A DNA stretch of 9,571 nucleotides from Candidatus Kariarchaeota archaeon (GTDB taxonomy: Archaea > Asgardarchaeota > Heimdallarchaeia > Heimdallarchaeales > Kariarchaeaceae): positions 1-9,571 of the forward strand of contig JAEOUB010000017.1 in NCBI GenBank assembly GCA_016839545.1, given 5' to 3'. The position numbers and the translations under genes are program-made. Below the pieces are notes generated by a model that was not told the origin of the DNA, ran no database searches, and saw only the letters and a list, made by a program, of their open reading frames with translations. Positions 1-6,370 of this stretch are shown piece by piece (the stretch's first letter is position 1; the number at the start of each line of letters is the position of its first letter).

Positions 1-2272
1 ATAGCTGTTCGGCCACAATACGTGAGGTGAAGAATGTGGGTATGATGGCAATGAGACCAATGATCCATCCCTCGAGGAGCAACTGGAATCTCAATTCACT
101 ACGCTTATAGCCGAATACGCCCAGAAGTGCCAGTTCTCGCTCTCTCTCAACAACTGCAATCAGAAGAGTGGTAAAGACACTAACCACTCCAACCACTAGA
201 CCAAGAGCCACCATCAGGAAAATCACGGCAGTCTGACTTTCGGAGAGTGCAACTGATCTTCTGACATAGGAGTCCAGGGTCTGAGCCAGCCGTACATCCC
301 TATTGTTGGTATTGAGATCATCCTGGAATTCCTGCACGTCCACGTCATCCTGCAACTGCAGGAGAAGCTTGTCGGCGATGATCAGATCCTGTGGCAGGAA
401 GCTGAAATACCGTGTATTGACAAGGTGATTGATATAATCAAAATCTACAAAGAATGCAGTACTCCACTGAATATCATTGGTTATACCAACAACAGTACCG
501 TTGAACCTGACCCCAAAGAAATCGAAACTGAAATCGTCACCCATGTTGATGCCTTCCGAACCTTGAAGATATCTCGATATTACAATATCGGAGGAATTGA
601 ACTCATGCCACCTGCCCTCCAGCAGATTATCCTGACCAAAATCATACATTGTCGTATTGCGATAGAACCCTAACATATAGGTCAGAGTATCGGGTTGACC
701 TCCCAACTGTACCAGTGAATTGGCAAAATACTCTCCTCGTCGTACCTCAGGTCGGTCCATGATATCGGTGGCAATACCATTTGATGGAGTACCCAGCAGA
801 TCATACCCGATATCCACCTCGATATCATAATCCACCCGGTCGTCATAGAAATCGGTGATTGTTTGACCGATCGAGTCATTGGTATACAGGAGTGACCCTG
901 AGAAGGTCATAGCGATAAGAAATGCAACAATAGTAAGTGCAGTACGAGTGCGGTTACGTGTCAGGTTCTTGGCTGCTCCTCGTAGTGTCCTGGTGGGGAG
1001 AACACCACTGAACTTGAAGAGCAACCCACGGTTTTTGAGCTCAGTAGTTTTGCCTCTCATTGCCTCATAAGGCGTAAGTTTGATCAGGTTGGCCACCCCC
1101 AGGAAGGTGAAGAAGTAGGAAACCAGTGCTGCAGAAGTCAAGGTGAATATTATACTTGTCTGGCTGATATCATCGGCATATCCGATGAGTCCCCACTGCT
1201 CCACCAGAGTCTGGATAATCAGGCCAATTAGCACTTTGGATACTGCCAGCCCTATAGCAATGGCAATTATTCCCAGGATAAACATACGCAGGAAGAACGA
1301 GTACATGATCTGACGCCGACGTACTCCAAAAGAGTACATTGCCCCGATCCTGGTCTTCTGCTCTGTGATATAGCGGTTGGTCACGACAAAGATGACCACT
1401 CCTGCAACTAGGAAAATGAAAATTGAGGCTGCTGCCATGTACTGGCTGGTGAGATTGAGTGCATCGAGCAAAGCCTTCCGAAAACTGGTTTCCCTGACAA
1501 ACCAGAAGAGAACAACATTGATCTCATCCTCCTGCAATTTCTCCTTGATATGATCTGATAAATCAATCAGATCATCCTGAGAGATGTCATACTCGAAATA
1601 GACCGCAATCTCATTGGCAAGACCCTCCAGACCCGCACGGTTATTCAGTCTCTCCATCCCCTCAAATGTCAAAAATGCAACTCCTGATTGAGAGAGCTCA
1701 AATGCGGAGTATTCAATCGATTTTATCAATCCCACAATCTGGTAGTCTACATTGCCAGCCCTGTGAAACAGGGTGAGTACATCATTGAGTCCCACACCTT
1801 CTGCATAGGCCAATGTATCTAGCACCACTATCTCAGTCGGAGTCTGCGGGTATCTTCCCGCAATCAATTCCAAAGAGGAGACATACGGTGGTGTATCAGG
1901 TGCCATTGCAATCAGGTCAAGATCAACCCATGTTGCCTCAGCTATGGTTCCTCCACCCTGTGATCGTATCTTGGATCCATCAAATATCCGTGGTTCCACC
2001 ACTACCTGATCCTCTGCAATACCAAGATAGTCTACAATATACTCTGAAACATTGTCGGCCACTGATTTGTCATAGTAAGTATCGAAGAAGATATTGTAGT
2101 GAGCCAGATGATAATCTGACTGCTCGGTCTCAATGATCGTATTGAGGTTGGGTGCCACATTCAGGAACGCGATCGGAAACGTCACGACCATTATCACGGC
2201 CATAACCACAACCAATGAGCGTGTCTTATTGTGGAAAATGTCGCGAATTGTGGCTAGATACACCTTATCCAT
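1..2272 (-). CDS. Two-module FtsX/MacB-type ABC transporter permease, C-terminus cut by the window edge
   Basis: Reading the minus strand from the ATG at 2272-2270 gives an open frame of 757 codons that runs off the left edge with no stop. It is an integral membrane permease of an FtsX/MacB-type ABC transporter, a family that uses ATP hydrolysis to move lipids, lipoproteins or peptides or to drive work outside the membrane. I see helix 1 at about residues 18-38, a large extracytoplasmic domain to about 278, then helices at about 280-301, 328-354 and 373-397. The plan then repeats: helix at about 443-464, a second extracytoplasmic domain to about 680, and helices at about 682-709 and 733-752. 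Both FtsX domains show the cytoplasmic coupling segment: EQKTRIGAMYSFGVRRRQI (about 305-322) and ERERELALLGVFGYKRSEL (about 709-728). An eighth helix should lie beyond the edge. It starts 2 bases after the ATPase stop. The substrate is unknown. Confidence 0.9.
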   Translation of the reverse strand, partial: MDKVYLATIRDIFHNKTRSLVVVMAVIMVVTFPIAFLNVAPNLNTIIETEQSDYHLAHYNIFFDTYYDKSVADNVSEYIVDYLGIAEDQVVVEPRIFDGSKIRSQGGGTIAEATWVDLDLIAMAPDTPPYVSSLELIAGRYPQTPTEIVVLDTLAYAEGVGLNDVLTLFHRAGNVDYQIVGLIKSIEYSAFELSQSGVAFLTFEGMERLNNRAGLEGLANEIAVYFEYDISQDDLIDLSDHIKEKLQEDEINVVLFWFVRETSFRKALLDALNLTSQYMAAASIFIFLVAGVVIFVVTNRYITEQKTRIGAMYSFGVRRRQIMYSFFLRMFILGIIAIAIGLAVSKVLIGLIIQTLVEQWGLIGYADDISQTSIIFTLTSAALVSYFFTFLGVANLIKLTPYEAMRGKTTELKNRGLLFKFSGVLPTRTLRGAAKNLTRNRTRTALTIVAFLIAMTFSGSLLYTNDSIGQTITDFYDDRVDYDIEVDIGYDLLGTPSNGIATDIMDRPEVRRGEYFANSLVQLGGQPDTLTYMLGFYRNTTMYDFGQDNLLEGRWHEFNSSDIVISRYLQGSEGINMGDDFSFDFFGVRFNGTVVGITNDIQWSTAFFVDFDYINHLVNTRYFSFLPQDLIIADKLLLQLQDDVDVQEFQDDLNTNNRDVRLAQTLDSYVRRSVALSESQTAVIFLMVALGLVVGVVSVFTTLLIAVVERERELALLGVFGYKRSELRFQLLLEGWIIGLIAIIPTFFTSRIVAEQL

Positions 2273-2274
2273 GA

Positions 2275-2973
2275 TCAGACATCCAGTATTTTGCCAGATC
2301 TCATGTCGATAACACGGTCGGCGTACTTGAGTTGTGCCCGATCATGGGTTACCATGAGGACGGTACTGCCATAGGACTTGGAGACGTCACGTATGAGTTT
2401 GACTATCTCATCTGCTGTCTTGTCATCGAGCTGTCCTGTGGGCTCGTCTACCAGGATCAATCGAGGTCGTTTGGCCAGAGCTCGTGCAATGGCTACTCGT
2501 TGTCTCTCCCCACCTGATAGTTGAGAAGGGTATGATCCGTTTCGATCCTTTAGTCCAACGGATTCAAGAGCCTCCTCGGCTCTCTGGTGCAGTTCTTTGC
2601 CTTTGAGATTAACAAGTTCAGCAGCCATCTCTACATTCTCCAGGGCGGTTAGGGTTGGAATCAGCGAGTAGAACTGAAACACAAAACCAACATATTTCCT
2701 GCGAAAATCTGTGAGATCGCCGGGTTTTAGGCTGGATAGCTCAACGTCAGGAAGAATTGTAATAGAACCCTCATCTGGGGTATCCACCCCTCCAAGCATA
2801 TTGACCAATGTCGACTTACCAGAGCCTGAGGGGCCAACAATTGCCACAAATTCTCCCTCATCGACAGTAAGATCCACGCCATCAAGTGCTTTGACGGTGG
2901 TCTCACCAAGATTGTAGTACTTTTTGAGGTTCGTTGCCCGTATCAGGGTCTGAGATACTGTCTGAGTCTCCAT
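2275..2973 (-). CDS. ABC transporter ATP-binding protein, LolD/MacB/FtsE-like
   Basis: A complete 232-residue ATPase, the usual length for stand-alone nucleotide-binding subunits of MacB/LolD-type transporters. All motifs are intact: Walker A GPSGSGKST (47-55), Q-loop Gln100 within FVFQFYSLIPTLTALENV, signature LSGGERQRVA (152-161), Walker B LILVDEP (172-178) with catalytic Glu177, D-loop near QLDD (181-184) and switch His210. The FYSLIPTLTALENV stretch after the Q-loop is typical of this subfamily. The protein should dimerise on the cytoplasmic face of the permease encoded 2 bases downstream, so the two genes are almost surely one operon and translationally coupled. The ATG at 2973 is chosen because the ABC domain begins soon after it and the 83-base gap to the upstream DUF84 stop leaves little room for more. 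No clear Shine-Dalgarno site is seen. The exported substrate cannot be told from the sequence. Confidence 0.95.
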   Translation of the reverse strand: METQTVSQTLIRATNLKKYYNLGETTVKALDGVDLTVDEGEFVAIVGPSGSGKSTLVNMLGGVDTPDEGSITILPDVELSSLKPGDLTDFRRKYVGFVFQFYSLIPTLTALENVEMAAELVNLKGKELHQRAEEALESVGLKDRNGSYPSQLSGGERQRVAIARALAKRPRLILVDEPTGQLDDKTADEIVKLIRDVSKSYGSTVLMVTHDRAQLKYADRVIDMRSGKILDV

Positions 2974-3000
2974 TTATCCCGTATTCATTCGCATTTTTCA

Positions 3001-3010
3001 GCATAAAAGA
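3001..3010 (-). promoter_or_regulatory. Weak candidate TATA box for the ABC operon
   Basis: The minus strand reads TCTTTTATGC here, centred about 32 bases ahead of the ATPase ATG at 2973, so initiation some 26 bases downstream would give a near-leaderless transcript. That suits the missing Shine-Dalgarno site. The match to the archaeal TTTATA consensus is poor, and read-through from the DUF84 gene on the same strand is the alternative. Confidence 0.22.
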
Positions 3011-3056
3011 GATCGGATAGAGGGTGTTCAAATTCGATTTTGATGGAAATATTTGA

Positions 3057-3587
3057 CTATTCGGACCAGTTTGCCAGTGCCATTTTGGTGGACAACTCGA
3101 AGATCTCGGTCCGTGTGATCCTGCCACCACTGAGATAACCCACAGCACCGTCTTTCTGCTTGACATTATCTATCCCCGTGACCTCATCCATGATGGGTCC
3201 TAACTCCCGTTCTCCAGTACCCAACAGAGTTGCAATATTCTTAGGTAATTTCATCAGCGTCTCACCACCAAAACTTCCCTTTGTACCATCTGTTACATAG
3301 GTGGTGCTGAAGAGATATAACTCTCCCTCCACCCAGCAGGCACCTCCCTCGTTGCCCACTCCAAGCCAGGATCCCAGCTCTTTCTGGATGGCAATTGCCC
3401 GGTTGCGTGCACCTATTCGTGCCTCCTCCTTGGACATGGGCATGTCTGATACTCCTGATGCAGTGCTAAATGACACGATCTGACAATCAGGCCAGTAGGA
3501 CTGTGCAGCCCGAGTGACTGCTGCAACTTTGACAGGGTTGGTCGACCCAACTCCTATGATACGATCCACATCTGAGTTGGAAATCAT
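3057..3587 (-). CDS. DUF84 (YjjX-type) inosine/xanthosine triphosphatase
   Basis: A 176-residue protein of the DUF84 family, whose members hydrolyse non-canonical purine nucleoside triphosphates such as ITP and XTP and so keep deaminated bases out of RNA and DNA. Family hallmarks are visible: the N-terminal phosphate-binding GVGSTNPVK (12-20), GARNRA (59-64), GNEGG (78-82, the family's GxEGG loop), ELGPIMDEVTG (128-138), and the C-terminal block KQKDGAVGYLSGGRITRTE (143-161). Length is normal for the family and the fold appears complete. The ATG at 3587 is the first good start and sits 14 residues before the Asn of the first motif, as expected. It lies 83 bases upstream of the ABC ATPase on the same strand, but the functions give no reason to link them. 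It is divergent from the small membrane protein gene, with under 100 bases between the starts. Confidence 0.9.
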   Translation of the reverse strand: MISNSDVDRIIGVGSTNPVKVAAVTRAAQSYWPDCQIVSFSTASGVSDMPMSKEEARIGARNRAIAIQKELGSWLGVGNEGGACWVEGELYLFSTTYVTDGTKGSFGGETLMKLPKNIATLLGTGERELGPIMDEVTGIDNVKQKDGAVGYLSGGRITRTEIFELSTKMALANWSE

Positions 3588-3653
3588 ACAAATATGAGTC
3601 TATTGGCACTCTTGTCTCAGAGTTGATCAGCAAATCATGAGTTGAGACTCAGC

Positions 3654-3661
3654 TTAATATT
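3654..3661 (+). promoter_or_regulatory. Candidate TATA box for the 3684 membrane protein gene
   Basis: TTAATATT is centred 26-27 bases upstream of the ATG at 3684, the spacing expected for a leaderless archaeal transcript that starts at the start codon. No Shine-Dalgarno site precedes that ATG, which agrees. The box is short, AT-rich and not a perfect consensus, so this is suggestive only. Confidence 0.35.
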
Positions 3662-3683
3662 GCCCTTGCCAAATGTCGACCTG

Positions 3684-4187
3684 ATGTCAGAGGAGAACGA
3701 GAGTCTTGCAGACTATCTCTCAGAGATTTACAAGAATCTCAACCTGATCACCTCAGATATCATCGGAGAGGAAGAAACTCAGGACATGGATGTCGATGGT
3801 ACCATCCTAGTTGAAGCGTTGGAAAAGCGGTTCTCCGAATGGATGGGATCATTCTACAATATCCTGGTGTACCTGTTCTGCACCTCAGTAGCATTTCTCA
3901 TAAGTTTGATCAACGGTGACTACATCCCACTTGCACTGACTATGTTTGCGGTCTTTCCCATCTACCTGTGGTTCACCTTTCTTTTCTCAATTCCCGAAAT
4001 AACCCTCAATGGGCGTGTCGTGTTCTCACGCAAAGATCTCACACTAATAAAACAGATCCAACTTGCTCGGTCACTCTTTATTTTCTTTATGCGACAGCTG
4101 TATGAGAACAGCAAAATCGGGATTATGATCAGTTTTGGATTTATCACACTGCTCGGTATCAATATTATATTTGTCTATGTCTTGTAA
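3684..4187 (+). CDS. Small three-helix membrane protein of unknown function
   Basis: I do not recognise the family. From the ATG at 3684 the product has 167 residues. The first 55 or so are acidic and hydrophilic (Glu/Asp-rich, with SLADYLSEIYKNLNLI and EEETQDMDVDG). Hydrophobic segments follow at about 57-76, 80-103 and 145-166, the last ending almost at the C-terminus. Between the second and third lies a cytoplasm-like, charged loop (about 110-143) containing RKDLTLIKQIQLARS. There is no signal peptide. The frame is open upstream to a TTG at 3642, which would add 14 residues; I prefer the ATG because a TATA-like box sits at leaderless spacing before it. The last 13 bases overlap the 3' end of surE on the other strand. 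It is divergent from the DUF84 gene. A membrane anchor or scaffold role is possible but unsupported. Confidence 0.75.
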   Translation: MSEENESLADYLSEIYKNLNLITSDIIGEEETQDMDVDGTILVEALEKRFSEWMGSFYNILVYLFCTSVAFLISLINGDYIPLALTMFAVFPIYLWFTFLFSIPEITLNGRVVFSRKDLTLIKQIQLARSLFIFFMRQLYENSKIGIMISFGFITLLGINIIFVYVL

Positions 4188-4975
4188 TGTGTATCAAGGA
4201 TCTGTTGGGCCTCAGCAAAAAGATCATGACTATCTTGGAAAGATATGGGAGATACTGCTATCTTCTTGTTGAACGAGACCTGGTAGGTATCTCGTTCCTT
4301 ATCGAAATCCTCACGTTTGTCCCCCCAGAGCCAGTAATACTTTGTGCCCGAAGGATCTTGGTTTTCCCTGAGGTAATTCTTGTATTTGTATGACTCAGGC
4401 TCAGCAATCACAATTTCAGTGTCCCCGTTAATCATATCAGGAAAGTTGATATTGACGAATACTGTCTCTTTCCAGAATTTGGGCGTTGCATGCTCAAGAA
4501 AGATCTTCGCCAGTTCAATACTGATTCTTGCAGATTCCTTTAATTCTCCAGGGAAGTCGTCTTTGAAGAAGAATTCTTCAGGAACATCCATTGAAAAGGC
4601 AAATGCAGGTATCTTTTGTAAGCCTGCCTCCATCGCCACCGCCACTGTACCTGATGTTAGAATACTATGAATAGAGGTATTCTCACCAGAATTGATGCCA
4701 GAGAGAACCACGTCTGGTCTCTCGTAGAAATGATTGTGGACGAAAATTCCATCTGCAGGAGTGCCGGTATAGGATTTGGCTGGTAACCCCGATCGTGTCG
4801 TGGTATCATCTACTCGTAGAGGGTGCTTGAAGGTCATTGCTTTCGCTCTACCGGTTTGCTGGGTTGATGGTGCAACGACATCCACATTTCCCCAGTGTTT
4901 TGCAGCAAGTGCAAGTGCATCTATCCCAATCGAATTGATACCATCATCATTCCCAATCATGATACGAGGCGACAT
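4175..4975 (-). CDS. surE: 5'/3'-nucleotidase SurE (survival protein E)
   Basis: A 266-residue SurE, a metal-dependent phosphatase that removes phosphate from nucleoside 5'- and 3'-monophosphates; archaeal and bacterial members act as soluble oligomers. Using the ATG at 4975, the signature motifs are IGNDDG (7-12) with metal ligands Asp10 and Asp11, APSTQQTGRAKAMT (35-48), GTPADGIFV (71-79) and DVVLSGINSGENTS (88-101) with Asn95 as a further metal ligand, then SGTVAVAMEAG (108-118). At the family's usual metal-binding serine of the second motif there is Thr41, a conservative change. Length is normal to slightly long. A TTG at 4993 would add six residues (ILHDH region) without family support, so I reject it. 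The gene is 77 bases downstream of TFB on the same strand and may share its transcript. Its 3' end overlaps the convergent membrane protein gene by 13 bases, leaving no terminator space. Confidence 0.93.
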   Translation of the reverse strand: MSPRIMIGNDDGINSIGIDALALAAKHWGNVDVVAPSTQQTGRAKAMTFKHPLRVDDTTTRSGLPAKSYTGTPADGIFVHNHFYERPDVVLSGINSGENTSIHSILTSGTVAVAMEAGLQKIPAFAFSMDVPEEFFFKDDFPGELKESARISIELAKIFLEHATPKFWKETVFVNINFPDMINGDTEIVIAEPESYKYKNYLRENQDPSGTKYYWLWGDKREDFDKERDTYQVSFNKKIAVSPISFQDSHDLFAEAQQILDTHYKT

Positions 4976-5052
4976 GTGATCGTGGAGAATCAACTAATGA
5001 AGAGTATTGTGATGGTGAAAAGGAAATTCACTTGACTTTTAGATTACGATAC

Positions 5053-5988
5053 TTAGTACATTGAGGATGCAATATCCAGCTCTTTGACCAGTTCCTTGTA
5101 GCGGTTTCGGATGGTAACCTCGGTGACGGAAACGACTTCAGCAATCTCTGCCTGGGTGAGCTGCTCGTCATTGAGGATGGAGCTGATGTAGATGGCTGCG
5201 GCTGCAAGACTGACAGGATCTTTTCCTGTGGTGATCTTCTCACGTTTGGCATCGTTAATCATCTGTTTGGCATCGGCTGTTGCCTTACCACTCAGGTTCA
5301 GTTCTGCTGCATATCGGCTCACATAGTTGATAGGATCTGCAAGAGGGATCTTGAGTGCCAGTTCAAAGAGCAGCAGTCGGTAGGCACGACCAAGTTCCTT
5401 CTTGGACATGCGAGTCTCAGCTGCAATCTCATCAAGAGTACGGGGCAGGTGACGCTGACGAGCTGCGGCATACACGGATGCAGCAATCATCTCCTCGATT
5501 GATCGTCCTCGGATGAGGTTGGCATTGAGTGCTTTACGATAAATCAAAGATGCAGTCTCCTTCACAGAACGGGGGAGAGATAGCTGAGATGACAATCGGT
5601 CCAGTTCTCTCATTGCCTTGGTCAAGTTACGGTCCTTGGACGAGTGGATTCGAGATCGAGTATCCCACTTCCTCAGCCTGTAGAATTGATATTTCTGATT
5701 TTTAGATAATTTTCTTCCGTATGCATCCCGGTCTTCCTGACCGATCTGGGTGGAGAGACCCTTATCGTGGAGAGTAAGAGTCGTGGGTGATCCCACACGG
5801 GACCGGTTGGCTCGCTCCTCGGAAGAGTATGCTCGCCATTCGGGGCTATCATCAATGATCATGTCCTCGACAACTGCACCACAGTTTGTACAGATAAGTT
5901 CACCTCGCTGATTATCCTGGATCAGATCATTGGATCCACAATCAGGGCAGGTATTTTTAATTTCTTCATTTGCTTTTTTCTGGCTCAT
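5053..5988 (-). CDS. tfb: Transcription initiation factor TFB (archaeal TFIIB)
   Basis: A complete 311-residue TFB, which binds the TBP-TATA complex and the BRE element and recruits RNA polymerase to archaeal promoters. The N-terminal zinc ribbon has Cys14 and Cys17, then Cys33 and Cys36. It is followed by the reader/linker region, with the conserved SPEWRAY (48-54) and about 60 more residues. Two cyclin repeats follow at about 117-205 and 213-305. The first contains GRSIEEMIAASVYAAARQ (161-178); the second contains GKDPVSLAAAAIYISS (255-270) and the BRE-reading helix-turn-helix LTQAEIAEVVSVTEVTIRNRY (about 277-297). Length and order are those of ordinary archaeal TFB, with nothing missing. 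The ATG at 5988 is set by a strong Shine-Dalgarno site 7 bases upstream. The gene heads a possible TFB-surE unit and is divergent from the 6371 membrane protein gene across a 382-base AT-rich region. Confidence 0.98.
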   Translation of the reverse strand: MSQKKANEEIKNTCPDCGSNDLIQDNQRGELICTNCGAVVEDMIIDDSPEWRAYSSEERANRSRVGSPTTLTLHDKGLSTQIGQEDRDAYGRKLSKNQKYQFYRLRKWDTRSRIHSSKDRNLTKAMRELDRLSSQLSLPRSVKETASLIYRKALNANLIRGRSIEEMIAASVYAAARQRHLPRTLDEIAAETRMSKKELGRAYRLLLFELALKIPLADPINYVSRYAAELNLSGKATADAKQMINDAKREKITTGKDPVSLAAAAIYISSILNDEQLTQAEIAEVVSVTEVTIRNRYKELVKELDIASSMY

Positions 5989-5995
5989 ATGGCTT

Positions 5996-6001
5996 CCTCC
6001 T
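5996..6001 (-). promoter_or_regulatory. Strong Shine-Dalgarno site of tfb
   Basis: The minus strand reads AGGAGG here, inside GAGGAGGAAG, ending 7 bases before the tfb ATG at 5988. It fixes the start codon and shows that the tfb mRNA has a 5' leader, unlike several neighbours that lack any such site. Confidence 0.85.
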
Positions 6002-6009
6002 CATGCAAT

Positions 6010-6089
6010 CCGGGAGAGTATATATCCAGCAGTCATTTCATTTTTTGAGAACCGCTAAAATGTATACTAACGTTTTCAGTCCCTCCCGG
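6010..6089 (-). promoter_or_regulatory. Possible stem-forming leader element of tfb mRNA
   Basis: On the minus strand CCGGGAGGG (6089-6081) can pair with CTCTCCCGG (6018-6010): nine base pairs with one G-U, closing a 62-base loop. The downstream arm ends 8 bases before the Shine-Dalgarno site. These are the only GC-rich runs in an AT-rich region, so the match stands out. The element lies within the leader predicted from the TATA element at 6127-6135. A role in controlling TFB translation is inference; a chance match is possible. Confidence 0.35.
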
Positions 6090-6126
6090 GAAAAAAGTTA
6101 GTTGCAAACGTTCATCTTCATACGCA

Positions 6127-6135
6127 TTATATAAA
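6127..6135 (-). promoter_or_regulatory. Candidate TATA box for tfb
   Basis: The minus strand reads TTTATATAA, a near-perfect archaeal TATA box, preceded by GGCAAG as a possible BRE. Initiation about 26 bases downstream would fall near 6105 and give a leader of about 115 bases that includes the Shine-Dalgarno site. The core TTATATAA is self-complementary, so use in the plus direction cannot be excluded. Confidence 0.5.
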
Positions 6136-6228
6136 CTTGCCGATTAGTAACATATAAATAATGACGGTGCAAAAATATTTCTCGGATATTCTCCTATCAA
6201 TATTTTCATACCTTCGAACAGACGGCGC

Positions 6229-6239
6229 TTTATAAATAT
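6229..6239 (+). promoter_or_regulatory. Candidate distal plus-strand TATA box
   Basis: TTTATAAATAT is a good TATA-like match about 135 bases ahead of the ATG at 6371. It predicts initiation near 6260, inside the small inverted repeat ATATAC-GG-GTATAT at 6253-6266, which could be an operator over the start site. If used, it would be a second, leadered promoter for the membrane protein gene or the start of an unannotated short RNA. Confidence 0.3.
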
Positions 6240-6338
6240 CCTGCTTTCTGAGATATACGGGTATATGTGTCATTTTTTGATATGTATTGTTAAGTGTTCC
6301 AATAATTGTATAGTAATCTTGAGATCAAGCATTGGGTT

Positions 6339-6365
6339 AAATTAATATAATAATTATATTAATTT
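6339..6365. repeat. Perfect 12-bp inverted repeat covering the predicted promoter of the 6371 gene
   Basis: The left arm AAATTAATATAA (6339-6350) and the right arm TTATATTAATTT (6354-6365) are exact reverse complements around a 3-base TAA spacer. The left arm contains TTAATATAA, centred about 25 bases before the ATG at 6371, which is right for the TATA box of a leaderless transcript. No Shine-Dalgarno site is present. The repeat therefore spans about -32 to -6 relative to the start codon, a typical place for a repressor to block TBP and TFB. Low sequence complexity makes some self-complementarity expected, but 12 exact pairs is long. Confidence 0.6.
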
Positions 6366-6370
6366 GGCAC

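Larger units (their letters stand above)
5989..6370. other. 382-base AT-rich divergent intergenic region between tfb and the 6371 gene
   Basis: This is the longest gene-free stretch in the window. I see no convincing small ORF or structured RNA gene. From left to right it holds the tfb Shine-Dalgarno site (5996-6001), two arms of a possible tfb leader stem (6010-6018 and 6081-6089), a palindromic TTATATAA TATA element (6127-6135), a further TATAAATA (6153-6160), TTTATAAATAT (6229-6239), a small inverted repeat ATATAC-GG-GTATAT (6253-6266), and a perfect 12-bp inverted repeat just before the ATG at 6371. The density of TATA-like sites suggests several promoters, on both strands, but AT-rich sequence also produces such matches by chance. 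Confidence 0.7.

Noticed and set aside
425..2136. Plus-strand open frames at 425-673, 879-1070 and 1813-2136
   Set aside because: They lie wholly inside the permease gene on the other strand, have no family resemblance, and the permease frame is continuous and shows coherent membrane topology.
2903..3166. Minus-strand frame bridging the DUF84 and ATPase genes
   Set aside because: It overlaps both real genes in another frame and contains no domain.
3595..3651. Inverted repeat TGAGTCT / AGACTCA in the divergent region before the DUF84 and 3684 genes
   Set aside because: Only seven pairs separated by 43 bases; a match of this size is expected by chance.
4976..4993. Longer SurE start at the TTG at 4993
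   Set aside because: The six extra residues have no family support; the ATG at 4975 places the NDDG motif at the normal distance from the N-terminus.
6018..6025. TATATA-rich box on the minus strand close to tfb
   Set aside because: Initiation 26 bases downstream would fall inside the Shine-Dalgarno site of tfb and so make that strong site useless; the box at 6127-6135 fits better.
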